Assembly: GCA_048859965.1 (NCBI GenBank)
Contig: JBLIZO010000087.1
Location: 1 to 8,457 of the forward strand
DNA from: Fluviibacter sp048859965
Lineage (GTDB): Bacteria > Pseudomonadota > Gammaproteobacteria > Burkholderiales > Rhodocyclaceae
Direction of reading: 5' to 3'
DNA: 8,457 nt
Of this stretch, positions 1 through 6,365 are shown piece after piece (the stretch's first letter is position 1; each line of letters opens with the position of its first letter). A program made the position numbers and the translations under genes. The notes beneath the pieces were generated by a model that saw only the letters and a list, made by a program, of their open reading frames with translations, did no database searches and had not been told where the DNA came from.

Positions 1-17
1 GATAACAGGAGTCAACT

Positions 18-251
18 ATGGCACGCGTTTGCCAAGTCACGGGCAAGGGCCCGATGGTGGGAAACAACGTTTCTCACGCCAACAACAAAACGAAGCGTCG
101 CTTCCTGCCGAATCTGCAGTACCGCCGTTTCTGGGTTGAGACCGAAAACCGTTTCGTGCGCCTGCGCGTTTCGAACGCTGGCCTGCGCCTGATCGACAAG
201 AAGGGCATCGAGACCGTTCTCGCTGACCTGCGCGCCCGCGGCGAAGTCTAA
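18..251 (+). CDS. rpmB: 50S ribosomal protein L28 (bL28)
   Basis: This encodes large-subunit ribosomal protein bL28, a small basic protein bound to 23S rRNA. The 77-residue product has the usual bacterial length. It opens with the family hallmark MARVCQVTGKGP, followed by GNNVSHANNKTKRRF and, near the C-terminus, the GIETVLADLRARGE segment. Only one cysteine (Cys5) is present, so this is the zinc-independent C-minus form. The ATG start is supported by an AGGAG at 7-11, six bases upstream. It is followed after 28 bases by rpmG, and the pair ends at one terminator, so they form a two-gene operon as in many proteobacteria. The promoter lies outside the window. Identification is very secure. Confidence 0.98.
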   Translation: MARVCQVTGKGPMVGNNVSHANNKTKRRFLPNLQYRRFWVETENRFVRLRVSNAGLRLIDKKGIETVLADLRARGEV

Positions 252-279
252 GCCGCTTACCGAATTCTAGGAGAACATC

Positions 280-447
280 ATGGCCAAAGGCGGACGTGAA
301 AAGATCAAGCTCGAATCGAGCGCTGGTACCGGTCACTTTTACACCACTACAAAGAACAAGCGCACCACGCCTGAAAAGCTGGAAATCACCAAGTACGACC
401 CGAAAGCACGCAAGCACGTGCCGTACAAGGAAACCAAGCTGAAGTAA
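280..447 (+). CDS. rpmG: 50S ribosomal protein L33 (bL33)
   Basis: This short gene encodes bL33, a 55-residue large-subunit ribosomal protein. The translation starts MAKGGREKIKLESSAGTGHF and continues through the family motif YTTTKNKR, then KLEITKYDPKARKHVPYKETKLK, closely matching proteobacterial L33 over its whole length. It contains no cysteine at all, so it is the zinc-free C-minus form. The ATG at 280 is preceded by AGGAG at 269-273, six bases away, and the gene ends in TAA. It lies 28 bases after rpmB and is followed by a strong intrinsic terminator, so it is the last gene of the rpmB-rpmG transcript. Confidence 0.97.
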   Translation: MAKGGREKIKLESSAGTGHFYTTTKNKRTTPEKLEITKYDPKARKHVPYKETKLK

Positions 448-470
448 GCAGCGCGCGTCCCAAACGCCAC

Positions 471-500
471 AAAGCCCACCCTTGCGGTGGGCTTTGTCTT
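471..500 (+). terminator. Intrinsic terminator of rpmB-rpmG
   Basis: A perfect 10-bp stem (AAAGCCCACC at 471-480 pairing with GGTGGGCTTT at 486-495) closes a 5-nt loop. It is followed by the T-rich tail TTTGTCTTTG. It starts 23 bases after the rpmG stop. The opposite strand has only a short T run after the stem, so any use as the prfC terminator from the other side would be weaker. I see no separate terminator for prfC in 501-559. Confidence 0.88.
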
Positions 501-559
501 TGATGACGACCAAACTAATTGCAAGTCGGCCCACAGGCGACTCACGCTACCGGATAATC

Positions 560-2251
560 CTAACCCGCCAACTTGCTCTGGAATATCAGACCGGCGTGCT
601 CACGCAAAGCGTGGTATTTAATGGTTTTCCAGCGCTCTGGAATAACCAATTCCCCCTGATACGATGCCAGGAAGGTGGGCGCCTCAACCACGTCATAGGC
701 GATCCGGTAAGCGTTGAACTCGATAAATTTCTTGAGCTCTACCGGGTCTTCGGCCGTGACCCAGCGCGCCAAACGATGTTTGGTTGGCATCAGACGCGCT
801 TCAACGCCGTATTCATGCTTGAGGCGATGCGCGACCACCTCAAACTGTAGCGTACCAACCGCACCTAGCAGCAAGGCACCGCCATCATGCGGACGAAACA
901 CCTGAATAGCACCTTCCTCGCCTAATTGCATCAGCCCGGTACGTAATTGTTTTGCACGCATCGGGTCGGCCACTTCGACAGCCTGAAATATTTCCGGCGC
1001 AAAAAATGGCAAGCCGGTGTACTGAAGCTTTTCGCCTTCGGTCAGCGTATCACCCAGTTGCAACAGGCCATGATTGGGAATGCCGATGATGTCGCCGGCA
1101 TAGGCCTCTTCCAGCAACTCCCGACGCTGCGACAGGAACGACATGGCGCTGGCCGTACGGATGCTTTTACCCGTTCGCCCGATCTTGAGCTGCATGCCAC
1201 GGGTGAACTTGCCGGAGCAAATCCGCACGAAGGCAATACGATCCCGGTGTGCCGGGTCCATATTGGCCTGCACCTTGAACACCACTCCCGAGAAGGCTTG
1301 CTCTTCGGGTTTCACCACCCGTTGAATGGCTGCGCGTGGCTTTGGAGCGGGTGCCAACTCGGCCAGCGCATCCAACACTTCTTTGACGCCGAAATTATTA
1401 ATGGCCGAACCAAAGAACAAAGGCGTTTGTTCGCCGCGCAAGAAAGCCTCTTTGTCAAATTCTTCAGAGGCACCGCTGATCAGTTCGACTTCCTGTCGGG
1501 CCTGTTCGAACTCGGCACCGAAACGATCTGCCAGCTCCGGATGGTCAAAGCCCTGCAGGGTTTCCGATTCGGTTTCCAGTCGATCTTTACCGGAACGAAA
1601 CAAACGCATCTGATCCTTACGGATGTCATACACACCCGCGAAACGCTTACCCATCCCCACCGGCCAGGTAAATGGCACGACGGTGAGCTTGAGCACCTTT
1701 TCGATTTCATCCACCAGATCCAGCGGATCTTTGACTTCGCTATCGAGCTTGTTGATAAAGGTAATAATCGGCGTGTTGCGTGCACGACAGACTTCAAGCA
1801 AACGCAGCGTCTGCGGCTCTACGCCGTTACCGGCGTCAATAACCATCAATGCGGCATCCACAGCCGTCAGTACACGATAGGTGTCTTCGGAAAAATCCTG
1901 GTGACCCGGTGTATCCAGCAGGTTGATGACGCAATCACCGTACTCCATCTGCATCACCGAACTGGCCACCGAGATACCGCGCTGCTTTTCAATCTCCATC
2001 CAATCCGATGTGGCATGGCGGCTGGCCTTACGCGCCTTGACGCTACCGGCAATCTGGATAGCGCCCGCGAACAGCAGCAGTTTTTCGGTCAGGGTGGTCT
2101 TGCCCGCATCCGGGTGCGAAATAATGGCAAAGGTACGGCGGCGTTCAACCTCCGGACCAACGCCTTTAACGCGTTGATCCGCAGCCGATGCTGTTGCCTC
2201 TACAGGAGAAATCACATCCGCCAGCGTATCCTGGCTTTCAAGCTCACTCAT
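560..2251 (-). CDS. prfC: Peptide chain release factor 3 (RF3), GTPase
   Basis: RF3 is a cytoplasmic translational GTPase that removes RF1/RF2 from the ribosome after peptide release. The 563-residue product carries the P-loop SHPDAGKTT (45-53), the RGIS switch region (91-94), DTPGH (113-117) and NKLD (167-170). It then follows E. coli RF3 through PAHRDRIAFVRICSGK, EEGAIQVFRP and VGTLQFEVV near the C-terminus. E. coli RF3 is 529 residues; most of the excess is an acidic N-terminal leader of about 37 residues before RRRTFAII, against about 12 in E. coli. The ATG is supported by AAAGG at 2258-2262, six bases upstream; the next in-frame Met (84) lies beyond the P-loop. The stop codon is TAG. A hairpin with an 8-T run ends right at the SD. 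The gene converges on rpmG. Confidence 0.97.
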   Translation of the reverse strand: MSELESQDTLADVISPVEATASAADQRVKGVGPEVERRRTFAIISHPDAGKTTLTEKLLLFAGAIQIAGSVKARKASRHATSDWMEIEKQRGISVASSVMQMEYGDCVINLLDTPGHQDFSEDTYRVLTAVDAALMVIDAGNGVEPQTLRLLEVCRARNTPIITFINKLDSEVKDPLDLVDEIEKVLKLTVVPFTWPVGMGKRFAGVYDIRKDQMRLFRSGKDRLETESETLQGFDHPELADRFGAEFEQARQEVELISGASEEFDKEAFLRGEQTPLFFGSAINNFGVKEVLDALAELAPAPKPRAAIQRVVKPEEQAFSGVVFKVQANMDPAHRDRIAFVRICSGKFTRGMQLKIGRTGKSIRTASAMSFLSQRRELLEEAYAGDIIGIPNHGLLQLGDTLTEGEKLQYTGLPFFAPEIFQAVEVADPMRAKQLRTGLMQLGEEGAIQVFRPHDGGALLLGAVGTLQFEVVAHRLKHEYGVEARLMPTKHRLARWVTAEDPVELKKFIEFNAYRIAYDVVEAPTFLASYQGELVIPERWKTIKYHALREHAGLIFQSKLAG

Positions 2252-2257
2252 AACTGA

Positions 2258-2262
2258 CCTTT
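2258..2262 (-). promoter_or_regulatory. Ribosome binding site of prfC
   Basis: AAAGG on the minus strand lies six bases before the prfC ATG and fixes that start. It sits directly against the T tract of the upstream hairpin, with no base in between. Confidence 0.75.
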
Positions 2263-2296
2263 AAAAAAAACAACCGGCCGCAGCCGGTTGTTTTTT
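2263..2296 (-). terminator. Terminator-like hairpin between desaturase and prfC
   Basis: On the minus strand a 14-bp stem (AAAAAACAACCGGC pairing with GCCGGTTGTTTTTT) closes a 4-nt loop, and the 3' side runs on into eight Ts. The GC core is 2273-2278 with 2283-2288. It begins 15 bases after the desaturase stop, so it is well placed to end that transcript. On the plus strand it also ends in six Ts, so it could work in both directions. Because it touches the prfC SD, it would also lie in the 5' leader of any prfC mRNA that starts upstream. Confidence 0.87.
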
Positions 2297-2311
2297 GCAA
2301 CTGAAAAACGC

Positions 2312-3487
2312 TTAAACCACGTAGCGACGTACGCGTACCGACAACTCTTCCAGAGCGCGCACACCGGAGGCTTCGGCCTGCTTGCACCACTCCTGCAGGC
2401 TCTGCACGAGTTGCTCGCGTGAAGCATTCGTTTTTTCCCAGATCGCAACCAGTTGACTGCGCATGGCGCACAGCTTGGTCAGCGCCGGACTTTCGGCCAG
2501 CACACTGTCAACGGGCTGACGCAGTTCGGCAGGCATCTGTTCCAGATCGCCCGCGACCCAGCGCGATGCCTGACGTAGGGTTTTCTTGTCGGCCAACGAG
2601 TGGTCGAGCTTGTGATGCTCCAGCGTACGGGCGAATTCGTGGCGAATCGCTTTGCCGTAACGGGTCATCAGATCAAAACGGTGCGTGATGAGCGCATCCA
2701 GCGTTTCGCCACTGACTTCTGCCGATGCCGCACCCAGCTTCGGACGCGGGGCTACTTTCTTGACCTTGGCCAGCCCCAGCATTTCCATAATACGGATATA
2801 GAGCCAGCCAATGTCGAACTCGTACCATTTGTTCGACAGCTTGGCGGAGGTGCCAAAAGCGTGGTGATTGTTATGCAGTTCTTCACCACCGATGATGATG
2901 CCCCACGGAAACAGGTTGGTCGAAGCATCCGGGCAGGTGAAGTTGCGATAGCCGTAGAAGTGGCCTACGCCGTTGACGACGCCTGCAGCCCAGAAGGGAA
3001 TCCAAACCATCTGCACGGCCCAGATTGTCAGGCCGATCGGTCCGAACATAATGATATTGAAAATCATCAGAATCGAAACACCCACCACCGAGTGGCTGTA
3101 TACATGACGTTCCATCCAGTCATCCGGTGTACCAGCGCCATAACGCTTCATGGTCTCGTCGTTTTTGGCTTCGGCACGATACAGTTCGGCACCTTGCCAC
3201 AGCACTTTCTTCAGGCCAACGATCTGCGGGCTATGCGGATCTTCCGGCGTTTCGCATTTGGCGTGGTGCTTGCGGTGAATGGCGGTCCACTGCTTGGTGA
3301 CCATACCCGTCGTGAGCCATAGCCAGAGGCGGAAGAAATGTGACACGACAGGATGCAGTTCCAGCGCGCGGTGCGCGGAATGGCGATGCAGATAGATCGT
3401 CACGCCGGCAATCGTGATATGTGTCACGATCAGCGTGTACACCACATAACCCCACCAGGGCATATCAATCAGTCCGTTGTATATCAA
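2312..3487 (-). CDS. DesA-like fatty acyl desaturase with C-terminal ISL3-like helical tail
   Basis: This is a membrane-bound di-iron fatty acid desaturase of the stearoyl-CoA/DesA type, expected to introduce a cis double bond into acyl chains in the inner membrane. The 391-residue product has the three histidine boxes HRHSAH (34-39), HRKHH (71-75) and HNNHH (205-209), plus the conserved GHFYGYRNF around 175-183. Hydrophobic segments lie near 12-31, 47-63 and 134-172. Residues from about 255 to 391 form a separate charged, helix-prone tail that resembles the C-terminal bundle of ISL3 transposases. The start is TTG at 3487, chosen because AAGGAG lies six bases upstream; the next Met is residue 9. 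The gene has its own extended -10 promoter, a structured leader and a downstream hairpin, so it is probably a single transcription unit. Exact substrate and double-bond position cannot be read from sequence. Confidence 0.93.
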   Translation of the reverse strand: MIYNGLIDMPWWGYVVYTLIVTHITIAGVTIYLHRHSAHRALELHPVVSHFFRLWLWLTTGMVTKQWTAIHRKHHAKCETPEDPHSPQIVGLKKVLWQGAELYRAEAKNDETMKRYGAGTPDDWMERHVYSHSVVGVSILMIFNIIMFGPIGLTIWAVQMVWIPFWAAGVVNGVGHFYGYRNFTCPDASTNLFPWGIIIGGEELHNNHHAFGTSAKLSNKWYEFDIGWLYIRIMEMLGLAKVKKVAPRPKLGAASAEVSGETLDALITHRFDLMTRYGKAIRHEFARTLEHHKLDHSLADKKTLRQASRWVAGDLEQMPAELRQPVDSVLAESPALTKLCAMRSQLVAIWEKTNASREQLVQSLQEWCKQAEASGVRALEELSVRVRRYVV

Positions 3488-3493
3488 TGCACT

Positions 3494-3499
3494 CTCCTT
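3494..3499 (-). promoter_or_regulatory. Ribosome binding site of the desaturase (supports TTG start)
   Basis: AAGGAG on the minus strand lies six bases before the TTG at 3485-3487. The only other nearby in-frame candidate is an ATG eight codons in, which has no comparable SD, so this site decides the start. Confidence 0.8.
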
Positions 3500-3543
3500 G
3501 ATTGGCAGAAATCGGCATCAGCCCCTCGTGAAGGCTCGCCTGA

Positions 3544-3574
3544 CATTCGCACGGCGCGGTATGCTGTACGAATG
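3544..3574 (-). repeat. 9-bp inverted repeat in the desaturase leader
   Basis: On the plus strand, the arms cattcgcac (3544-3552) and gtacgaatg (3566-3574) are inverted copies with one difference, which becomes a G.U pair in RNA. They are separated by 13 bases. The element starts a few bases after the predicted transcription start of the desaturase. It could be an operator for a regulator or an RNA hairpin at the 5' end of the leader. No regulator can be assigned from the sequence. Confidence 0.55.
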
Positions 3575-3584
3575 AAATCAATAC

Positions 3585-3593
3585 ATTATAACA
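3585..3593 (-). promoter_or_regulatory. Extended -10 promoter for the desaturase gene
   Basis: The minus strand reads TGTTATAAT: a perfect TATAAT (3585-3590) with a TG one base upstream (3592-3593), the extended -10 motif of sigma-70 promoters. No good TTGACA-like -35 is found at 16-18 bp. The predicted start is near 3577, giving a leader of about 90 bases. The interval 3488-3671 between the tonB-like gene and the desaturase holds this promoter, the inverted repeat and the SD, and no further gene. Confidence 0.65.
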
Positions 3594-3671
3594 CTTTGCT
3601 GCACCACATCATGGCGAAACCCCAGGTTTCAAGCCTTCAATGTTTGACGTGGCGCAAAAAAGCCACTGATG

Positions 3672-4391
3672 TCAGAAATCATCGAGCGAAAACCGGATAC
3701 GCAAGGGAATCCTGAGATTGCGGCCCTGCAACTCGGGAGGCACCGGCGTCCGTTCCGCCGCAATGCGCACCATCAGCAACGCCCCATCGTCCAGCGTGGC
3801 AGAACCGCTGCTTCTACCAGCAACCACCAGGGGGACACCGCCGCTACGTGACAGCACAACAAAGATTTCTGCAGTGCCTTCGTGCCCCCGGGTACGTGAT
3901 GCTTCGGGATAGCGCCGTGCCTTGCGCGCCTCTACCCCCAGCGCCAAACGATACCGATTGAGTGCATCGGCCTCTACACCGTCCCGCGCACTATCCGGTG
4001 CGCCGCCGACCACACCGATGCGTGATGCGGCGTTGGCCTGAGCCGACACATCCCCCTGTGTCGTGCCGGCCAGAGTAGGTGTCACCGGTGCAGCCGCCGG
4101 GCGGGCCTGAGCCTCGTCACGCTTCATCACGGGCTTCAACGGCTGCTGCGAAGTTTTGGCGGTATCACCCGCCGATACAGGCGCAAAACCCGGCGCTTTG
4201 ACGCTTGCCGCGTGCGTCACCTCGCCCGGCCCTTTGAGTACGGCGCTGAGTGGCGCCTGCGGCATGGCGATCGGCGTCGAGAACATGACCAGCCCCACGG
4301 GCAGAATGACGCAGAAATGAATCGCCAGCGAAATACCCACTGCCCAACGCAACGGCAGCGGCCAAGCGCGCCAGAATCGCGCATCAGTCAT
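3672..4391 (-). CDS. TonB-family energy-transducer-like protein
   Basis: The 239-residue product has TonB architecture: a short cytoplasmic N-terminus and one transmembrane anchor (about 15-37). That anchor contains S21-x3-H25, the spacing of the functionally important Ser16/His20 pair of E. coli TonB. Next comes an Ala/Pro-rich periplasmic linker (about 40-140), then a C-terminal TonB-like domain beginning near ALNRYRLALG, with RRYPEASRTRGHEG at 159-172 and AEIFVVLSRSGG. The linker lacks the long Glu-Pro/Lys-Pro stretches of classical TonB. ATG at 4391 was chosen over an in-frame TTG at 4397 because GAGG (4398-4401) sits six bases upstream. It overlaps the end of prmC by 8 bases (ATGACTGA), implying translational coupling. 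No exbB, exbD or TonB-dependent receptor is in the window, so the partner system is unknown. Confidence 0.8.
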   Translation of the reverse strand: MTDARFWRAWPLPLRWAVGISLAIHFCVILPVGLVMFSTPIAMPQAPLSAVLKGPGEVTHAASVKAPGFAPVSAGDTAKTSQQPLKPVMKRDEAQARPAAAPVTPTLAGTTQGDVSAQANAASRIGVVGGAPDSARDGVEADALNRYRLALGVEARKARRYPEASRTRGHEGTAEIFVVLSRSGGVPLVVAGRSSGSATLDDGALLMVRIAAERTPVPPELQGRNLRIPLRIRFSLDDF

Positions 4392-5262
4392 GCTCAACCT
4401 CGGCCACTGCTTTCTGTCCGGCCGTCATCCGTGGGTTACCGGAAAGATCCTGCTGTCTTTGCACATTGACCAGCCCCGCGTCACGCCAGAGGCGGGCAAT
4501 CGCTTCGGCCTGGTCATGCCCATGCTCGACCAACAGCCAACCACCCGGCTTCAAGCGCGCCACGGCCTGTGCGGCAATCGCCACATAGGCCGACAAGCCA
4601 TCACCACCATCGGTCAATGCCAGGCGCGGCTCAAAACGCACGCCATCTCCGGTCAGATGCGGATCGGTGGCCTCAATATAAGGCGGATTGCTGACAATCA
4701 GATCAAACACGGGGTCTGCCGTGACACTATCGAACCAACTGCTACAACGAATTTCGACATTGGCGCGCTCCAGCCGATCCCGGTTGGCAGCCGCTACCGC
4801 AACGGCCTCACTGGAAATATCCACGGCCAGAATGTCAGCATCCGGACGCTCCCTGGCCAACGCCAACGCGATGGCGCCGCTCCCTGTACCCAGGTCGGCC
4901 AACCGTGGGCTAGAAACACCTTTCAGCAGCGTCAGCGCCCACGCCACCAGCTCCTCCGTCTCTGGGCGCGGCACCAGGACAGCGGGAGAGACTTGCAGCA
5001 GATCGCCGAAAAAACCGGCAGCTCCGGTCAAATACGCCAGCGGCTCACCATGCCCACGACGGATAACGAGCGCTTCAAAATGCGCAGTCTCCTGATCGTT
5101 CAAACAGACTTCCGGGTATGCCAACACGGCAGCGGCGGTACAACCGGTCACATATTCCAACAGCAGGCGCGCGTCGAGTCGGTCAATGGTCTGGCGCGCC
5201 CATTGCAGCGCCGCCGCTCGACTCAGGGATGATCGCGATGCCAGAGATGCGTCCGGCGCCAC
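4384..5262 (-). CDS. prmC: Peptide chain release factor N5-glutamine methyltransferase
   Basis: PrmC (HemK) transfers a methyl group from S-adenosylmethionine to the glutamine of the GGQ motif of RF1 and RF2, which raises peptide-release efficiency. The 292-residue product has the N-terminal helical domain (RLDARLLLEYVTG, EPLAYLTG), RPET at 99-102, the SAM-binding loop DLGTGSG at 123-129 and the catalytic NPPY at 192-195, followed by RFEPRLAL. E. coli PrmC is 277 residues. The open frame continues upstream inside prfA, but that part is a shadow. I chose the GTG at 5262, four bases after the prfA stop with AGGA eight bases upstream; there is no in-frame ATG or TTG between it and the conserved region. 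Position directly behind prfA, its substrate gene, is the classical arrangement. The stop is TGA. Confidence 0.95.
   Translation of the reverse strand: MAPDASLASRSSLSRAAALQWARQTIDRLDARLLLEYVTGCTAAAVLAYPEVCLNDQETAHFEALVIRRGHGEPLAYLTGAAGFFGDLLQVSPAVLVPRPETEELVAWALTLLKGVSSPRLADLGTGSGAIALALARERPDADILAVDISSEAVAVAAANRDRLERANVEIRCSSWFDSVTADPVFDLIVSNPPYIEATDPHLTGDGVRFEPRLALTDGGDGLSAYVAIAAQAVARLKPGGWLLVEHGHDQAEAIARLWRDAGLVNVQRQQDLSGNPRMTAGQKAVAEVEHD
4398..4401 (-). promoter_or_regulatory. Ribosome binding site of the tonB-like gene, inside prmC
   Basis: GAGG on the minus strand lies six bases before the ATG at 4389-4391 and within the last codons of prmC. It favours this ATG over the TTG two codons upstream and supports coupling to prmC. 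Confidence 0.55.
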
Positions 5263-5266
5263 AATC

Positions 5267-6349
5267 TCAATCCTGTTCGGCCAGCGCCGCCAGTTGTTCA
5301 GCCTGATGCTCGGCGGCCAGCGCGCGAACCAGTTCATCCAGATCACCGTCCATCAGATACGACAGCTTATAGAGCGTCAGATTGATACGGTGATCGGTCA
5401 GGCGACCTTGCGGAAAGTTGTAGGTGCGAATACGCTCGGAACGATCACCACTGCCAATGAGACTTTTACGCGTGGCCGCCTCCTGGGCATGCTGCTCTCG
5501 TCGACGCAGGTCCTCGATGCGCGCCACCAGTACGCGCATGGCCTGGTCGCGGTTCTGATGCTGCGAACGCCCATCCTGACATTCGACCACGGTGCCCGTC
5601 GGCAGGTGGGTAATACGCACGGCTGAATCTGTTTTGTTAATGTGCTGGCCGCCCGCGCCGGAGGCACGGAAGGTATCAATACGCAGGTCGGCCGGGTTAA
5701 TGGTGATCGCTTCCATCGCATCGGCTTCCGGCATCACCGCGACGGTACAGGCCGAGGTATGAATACGCCCCTGCGTTTCAGTCTCGGGCACACGCTGCAC
5801 ACGGTGGCCACCCGATTCAAATTTAAGGGCGGAATAAGCGCCCTGACCGAGCACCCGGAAGATGACTTCTTTAAAACCCCCAAGGTCTGATTCGCTGGCC
5901 GAAATCAACTCGGTCTGCCAGCGCCGGCGTTCGGCAAAACGTGAATACATGCGGAACAAATCGCCGGCAAAGAGCGCCGATTCATCCCCACCCGTGCCGG
6001 CGCGAATCTCGACGATGACATTTTTATCGTCGTTGGGGTCGCGTGGCAGCAACAGCGTCTGCAGTTCACTCTCCAGGCCGGGCAGATCCGCTTTGACAGC
6101 GGCGATCTCCTCCTGAGCAAAGCCTTTCATATCCGGATCGGCCAGCATCGCTTCCGCAGCATCCAGATCGGCAATACGCTGGCAGTAGGAGGCATACAGC
6201 GACACCACCGGCTCAATTTCCGCCCGTTCCCTGGAGATACGACGGAACTCATCCAGATCATTGTGCACACCCGGCTCGCTCAAGCGCCGATCCAGCGTTT
6301 GCAGGCGATCGCCAAGTTGGCGCAGTTTATCTTGGAGACTGGGTTTCAT
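5267..6349 (-). CDS. prfA: Peptide chain release factor 1 (RF1)
   Basis: RF1 reads UAA and UAG stop codons and triggers hydrolysis of peptidyl-tRNA. The product from the ATG at 6349 starts MKPSLQDKL and is 360 residues, the same length as E. coli RF1. Visible landmarks are RAGTGGDE (about 117-124), the stop-codon recognition tripeptide PET (188-190), GRIHTSACTVAVMPE, and the catalytic GGQ at 233-235 in ASGAGGQHIN. An in-frame GTG two codons upstream (6355) is possible but less likely. The start has no recognisable Shine-Dalgarno sequence, because only 16 bases separate it from the 3' end of a tRNA-Leu gene. The gene ends in TGA, a codon RF1 itself does not read, and prmC starts four bases later. 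Confidence 0.97.
   Translation of the reverse strand: MKPSLQDKLRQLGDRLQTLDRRLSEPGVHNDLDEFRRISRERAEIEPVVSLYASYCQRIADLDAAEAMLADPDMKGFAQEEIAAVKADLPGLESELQTLLLPRDPNDDKNVIVEIRAGTGGDESALFAGDLFRMYSRFAERRRWQTELISASESDLGGFKEVIFRVLGQGAYSALKFESGGHRVQRVPETETQGRIHTSACTVAVMPEADAMEAITINPADLRIDTFRASGAGGQHINKTDSAVRITHLPTGTVVECQDGRSQHQNRDQAMRVLVARIEDLRRREQHAQEAATRKSLIGSGDRSERIRTYNFPQGRLTDHRINLTLYKLSYLMDGDLDELVRALAAEHQAEQLAALAEQD
5271..5274 (-). promoter_or_regulatory. Ribosome binding site of prmC, inside prfA
   Basis: AGGA on the minus strand lies in the last codons of prfA, eight bases before the GTG at 5260-5262. It supports the GTG start, and ribosomes terminating at the prfA TGA would sit directly over it. 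Confidence 0.5.
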
Positions 6350-6365
6350 AGGCACACAAATCGAT

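Noticed and set aside
947..2257. 436-codon open frame on the plus strand opposite prfC
   Set aside because: It is fully antisense to a gene with clear RF3 motifs, its translation has no recognisable domain, and it is rich in His/Arg/Gln typical of reverse-complement shadows.
2312..2725. A transposase remnant or separate insertion sequence at the desaturase 3' end
   Set aside because: The tail is in frame and uninterrupted, with no terminal inverted repeats, target duplication or DDE core, so it is treated as a domain of the desaturase and not as a mobile element.
2600..3322. 240-codon plus-strand frame opposite the desaturase
   Set aside because: It lies entirely within a well-supported gene on the other strand, has no SD or family resemblance, and its composition fits a shadow frame.
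3649..3666. GTGGC/GCCAC hairpin after the tonB-like gene as a terminator
   Set aside because: The stem is only 5 bp and the six-T run lies in the loop rather than after the stem, so it does not fit an intrinsic terminator on either strand.
5263..5346. Longer prmC start inside prfA
   Set aside because: The extra N-terminal residues (Trp/Arg-rich) are an out-of-frame reading of the RF1 C-terminus and do not resemble PrmC; the GTG after the prfA stop has an SD.
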